From NCBI GenBank assembly GCA_024516155.1, contig JAJJXM010000052.1:1-64000 (forward strand): DNA of 64,000 nt, given 5' to 3'. Origin of the DNA: Pyronema omphalodes (lineage: Eukaryota > Ascomycota > Pezizomycetes > Pezizales > Pyronemataceae). The position numbers were made by a program, and so were the translations under genes. The notes beneath the pieces are model-generated. The model had not been told where the DNA came from. It saw only the letters and a program-made list of their open reading frames with translations, and made no database searches. Shown here piece after piece: positions 60,239-64,000 of this stretch; within the stretch, counting starts at the first letter, position 1, and the number at the start of each line of letters is the position of its first letter.

Positions 60239-62510
60239 TTACACCCGCCATAAAATCATCATGGTACCTGCAACTGCAAGTAATAGCTCCATTATTGAAG
60301 GAGCATATATACCGGGTGCTGAATTCTTAGGGTTGCTGCTGTTGTTTGATTCGTTGTTGCCCGGGTTCAAGATACTTGAACTCCCACTGGGTCGAGAAGG
60401 ACTGTTATCCGATGTTGCAGATGTTCCAGATGAGTTCGAAGATGAAGAGGAGGATTGAGATGATGAAGTTGATGGAGAGGATCCGTCAACGCTAGAAGTC
60501 CCTGAGCTGTCCAGTTGCGGGACCGGGGGGTAGGATGTATCTCCGTTACCACTTGAGCCTGCATCGCTACTTCCACTTCCGCTTCCGCTTCCATTACTAC
60601 TGTTACCAGAGTCGCCGCCACCGGATCCATTGCTTCCAGACCCATTTCTTCCAGACCCATTGCTTCCAGACCCATTGCTTCCAGACCCATTGCTTCCAGA
60701 CCCATTGCTTCCAGACCCATTGTTGCTAGAGCCGTTGTTGAGATTGCCATTACTGCCATTGCCTGAGTTACCAGAGCCAGAGCCAGAGTCTGAGTGTGAA
60801 CCACCATTTAGGTTACCGTTACTAGATCCAGAGTTTCCAGATCCTGAACTGCTACCAGGAACACCGTTGTCACCACCATTGAACCCGCCTCCGTTTGCAC
60901 TACCGGAGTTGCCATTGCTACCGTTTTCAGAGTTTGCAGGACTTCCGTTGCTGGGACCTGAGTTGGAGTCACTCTCATTTCCACTTCCATTACCATTACC
61001 ACTGTCACTTCCACCGTTTCCGTTTCCGTTAACGTTGCTACTTCCTCCATTTCCACTATTACCTCCGTTTCCATTGTCACCATTTCCCCCATTTCCGTTG
61101 TTTCCATTAATCCATGGCCAGCCGATACTGGGCCCTACGCCCCCGTTTCCGCCTCCATTTCCATTGTTTCCGATTCCACTCCCATTTCCACTCCCACTCC
61201 CATTGCTACCTCCATTACTACCTCCATTGCTAGCTCCATTACCACCTCCACTATCCCCGTTGTCATTCACGTTTCCGCTGCCCCCATTGCTTCTATTGCT
61301 TCCATTGCTTCCATTGCTTCCATTGCTTCCATTGCTTCCATTGCTTCCATTGCTTCCATTGCTTCCATTGCTTTCGTTTCCATCTCCATTACTAGGCTGA
61401 TTATTCCCCGGCATTCCCGGTAGCACCGGATTTACCGGTATCCACACAGTCCTAGGAATACTCTGCTCATCAATAGTGCTAGTAACTGTTGTCAAAACAG
61501 GAGTTTTGATATCCGGCGGTCCATGAATGAAACTAGCCGTGGGAACAGTTATTTTCTCAAATGTTTTCTTTACTGTGTTTGTAGTAGTCTTTACTCTTGT
61601 AATCATGATGGTTGATATTACGGGGAATTTTGCTTGGAAAGTTTTGTTGACTGTAATAACGGTGGTCGGCCGAGGAGGACAGCCGGAAGTACCATTTGTG
61701 GGAATTGCGGTACCGGTAGGAAGGATGATAGAGGGCTGACTTTCAGATGGACTCTCGATTGAGCTTCCAGTTTGACTGTCGGTCTGGCTTTCGCTAGTTG
61801 GGGAACTGCTGGGGTAGGATGTTGAGTTGGCGTAGGTGGGATACACTCCTGTGTCGATTGGTATTCCGGATGAAGCGGTTGGGTAATTGGTGGTCATAGG
61901 GACATCAACGAGGCGTGATATAGCAGCGGGAGAGGCGGCGCGTGTGGTCCAGGTATCGGGGTCATAGGTGTTGTAGGCGTCCTGTGGCGGCTTTCCGATG
62001 CCAGTCCATGTCAAAGTGACTTCTGGGACAACAGTTACCCATACAACGACAGTTCCAGATGATATTCTAGGGCCCGTAACAATGTGGTGGTCAAGCGTTC
62101 CATTTCCAAAGTGTGGAGCAGATGCAGGCGGGTTAAAGAAGGTCTTTGTTGCTACTGGGGAGATGGTCTTGGTAACCGTAACAGTAGTCCATTTTTCTAT
62201 TGTCGAAGTTTTAATAATTGATACTTTTGGAAGAATCAGCACAGTTGAGGTTGTGGTGAGAGTTCCAGTGGCACATGTTGATGGTTCGGGTGTCGATATA
62301 ATTGTTGTATTGTATGGACTACGGTTCCAGACTCGGCGTGGAACCACTGGATTTCGCTCAACTACATATCATGTCAGTATTCGAAATCACCTTCCATGGA
62401 AACAAGCTTTTGGAACTGCACCCACCGTTTTTGTACGGGAGATTAGCGGCCTCTGAAACGGTAGCCGCGGCGGCAATAATCAGTGCTAGGGTTTCCAGAA
62501 AGCTGGGCAT
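60239..62510 (-). CDS. Large repeat-rich GPI-anchored cell-wall protein
   Basis: Two exons, 62510-62426 and 62361-60239, are joined by a 64-bp intron (donor GTGGGT, branch ACTGACAT, acceptor ATGTAG, phase 1), giving 735 aa. Exon 1 encodes the signal peptide (MPSFLETLALIIAAAATVSEA). Residues about 45-290 are Thr/Val/Pro-rich with TVTVTKT-type strands and few cysteines. From about 310 to 660 the protein is almost entirely Asn/Gly/Ser, with an in-frame NGS array (DNA 61285-61373) and a GSGSN pentapeptide array (60627-60722). A Ser-rich segment and a C-terminal hydrophobic tail (IMELLLAVAGTMMILW) after small residues fit a GPI signal. An adhesin or wall structural role is inferred. Repeat number probably varies between strains. 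Confidence 0.87.
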
Positions 62511-63677
62511 AATAAAAAACGTAGCGTGAATCCCGTTGGTCAATTGAACTTCAACGACGGAAACCAAAAAATGAAAATAACGATTGTTAGTGAAGCTTCC
62601 GAGACAAACGAATGTATTGAACAAAATATTCCTTTGGAAAAACGACGACGTGGGAAGACGGTCTGTCAATAAAGGTAGCGGTTGGGGTGCCTGGCCTTTT
62701 TGTCGACGTCCTGCATCGCATGCTTGTCGTTCTATCTTAAGAGTTGTCCTATGACAGCGCAGCTAATTTTATCCTAACCGCAACCGCTGACCAAAGAAAG
62801 TGAGTGCAAAGAATCCTGTACTCTGTGGCTGGGTTGGTCGATCACTCTTGATTCGTCAACTCGCCAGGACGTCAACAGCGGGTTCGTCATATGTTTTTTG
62901 AACCATTACTATATTTTCTTTTTTCTGATTATACCTACATAGATGTTTTGTCTAAGCCTACACAGTAAATCCGCGCAACTTCGGCGATTTTCCCAGCCCT
63001 GGCTGAACTGCCCTGTAAAGAAATACCTGGCGTGTTTCGAGCTGCCCCGAATACTCTGAGATACACACCGCCTACCAGACTTCTGTAGCGTATCTGTCAA
63101 AGTCAGTATACACATAGGGCAGATTGAATCCATAAGTTTTGCCCCCAATCATACTAAATGGTGATTAATCTTACGGTGATACGTTACATTGACTTATTTA
63201 TCTAATGGTTGCCTAGAAGATGCCGCTCAAATTAACGACATGCAGGTGCCTCGTCAGTATGTATCATAGCTTTCTACTCGACATTGTCCAGGATTGGTCT
63301 TGTGTTACATGGTGCAGCGGACTTTATGCGACTCTTCCTGCTCAGCCGTACGCATGAGTCCAGGATGTGTATCTCACTTGCATAGTAGGCTAGCTGGCAG
63401 ATGTGCCCCAGTTCATTCTCATCTCGCTCCCTCAAGACAGATCAATCTCTCGGTTCATTGAACTATCACGCTCGTTACGATACTCTCCGCCTTCTCGATA
63501 CAATTCCATCTCAGGAACCCACGTCCGGGAAACTGTTTCAGACGTACGCGGTAGGTATGCAGCCGTTCCTTCACCACCCTGCACTTGCATAGTCCAGCCA
63601 AAAATCTGATGGTTGCTGTGCGAAATACATACATTGAACTCGAACTGCACCTCAACAACAATTTTCTCCGCTTGGTG
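62511..63677. promoter_or_regulatory. Divergent spacer between two secreted-protein genes
   Basis: This is 1.17 kb between divergent start codons of the GPI-anchored protein and the aspartic-protease-like protein, so it must contain both promoters. No clear TATA box or gene is seen. Confidence 0.5.
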
Positions 63678-64000
63678 ATGTCGCCGTCACCTAGAAATTC
63701 GCTGTTTTCCATCGGATTGGTTTTAGTCGCGCACGCAGGATTGACGATAGCCGCGAATGGAAGCGCACCGATACATATTCCAACAGATGGAGCCAGATGG
63801 TACTCATTCTTTCCCTAAAATAGGTTGCAAAAATGAGGGGCTATGTACTGATCTGAGTGGTACCGATTTTAGGCTAGGGAATGATGGAAAATGGTCAACT
63901 ATCACTTTGCGCATAGGAAATCAGCCACAAGTTGTCTACCTACAAGCTTCGACAGGATCTTCTATAACAACAGTCATAGGTCCGGGCTGGTGTGATAATG
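63678..64000 (+). CDS. Aspartic-protease-like secreted protein, 5' part only
   Basis: Exon 1 is 63678-63799 and exon 2 starts at 63873 after a 73-bp intron (GTACTC..GATTTTAG, phase 2). The frame runs off the window end. A signal peptide (about residues 1-26, with a SIGLVLVAHAGLTIAA core) precedes IHIPTDGARW, then LGNDGKWSTITLRIG and QVVYLQASTGSS. The pattern 'bulky strand, G-x-P/Q-Q-x-V, then a Ser/Thr-Gly loop' resembles the first lobe of fungal A1-like proteins. The active-site DTGS position appears as ASTGSS, so this may be a non-catalytic relative, as is common in such fungal families. The rest lies outside the window. Confidence 0.65.

Noticed and set aside
1..64000. CRISPR arrays, bacterial operons or phage genes
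   Set aside because: The DNA is fungal nuclear sequence. The tandem arrays have no spacers.

Overview
This window is nuclear DNA from a filamentous ascomycete (Pezizomycotina; the class cannot be fixed from sequence alone). The reasons are short GT..AG introns (mostly 48-110 bp) with CTRAY-type branch sites just before the acceptor, single genes separated by long AT-rich spacers full of microsatellites, an intron-containing tRNA-Leu, and fungal families such as the mannan polymerase subunit ANP1, CHO2, GPI-anchored wall proteins and a PLAC8 protein. I rebuilt exon structures by hand from splice signals, reading frame and family conservation.

Layout. 1-4530: two diverged direct copies (about 1.6 kb each) of an unidentified locus that keeps identical intron and exon lengths on the minus strand. 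5753-13499: an unknown protein, then mitochondrial RNA polymerase RPO41 (minus), divergent from an uncharacterised coiled-coil protein. 13500-17382: a repeat-rich desert. 17383-28383: CHO2 (phospholipid methyltransferase), a second satellite-rich spacer, a small LAMTOR5-like roadblock protein, an Alba-domain protein and ANP1. 29376-30855: a 1.48 kb element with long terminal inverted repeats. 31013-31112 and 49448-49547: two identical tRNA-Leu(AAG) genes in opposite orientation. 33464-42590: a single-pass membrane protein, the AP-1 sigma chain, a U1A/U2B''-like spliceosomal protein with a 7-nt microexon, a secreted agmatinase-family enzyme and a MATE transporter.

44246-45935: a decayed MFS transporter. 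47045-47638: a small secreted, probably GPI-anchored protein. 51406-52374: a HAD phosphatase. 55341-56263: MHF1/CENP-S. 58203-58710: a PLAC8 protein. 59477-60212: an orphan gene. 60239-62510: a large repeat-rich GPI-anchored wall protein. The window ends inside an aspartic-protease-like secreted protein.

The genes do not form a biosynthetic cluster. Most are housekeeping genes, with accessory surface and secreted genes concentrated after about 42 kb, where pseudogene decay is also seen. I found no convincing new multi-gene system. The best candidates for something undescribed are the duplicated spliced locus at the left end, the inverted-repeat element with subterminal motif arrays, and the orphan protein at 59.5-60.2 kb.
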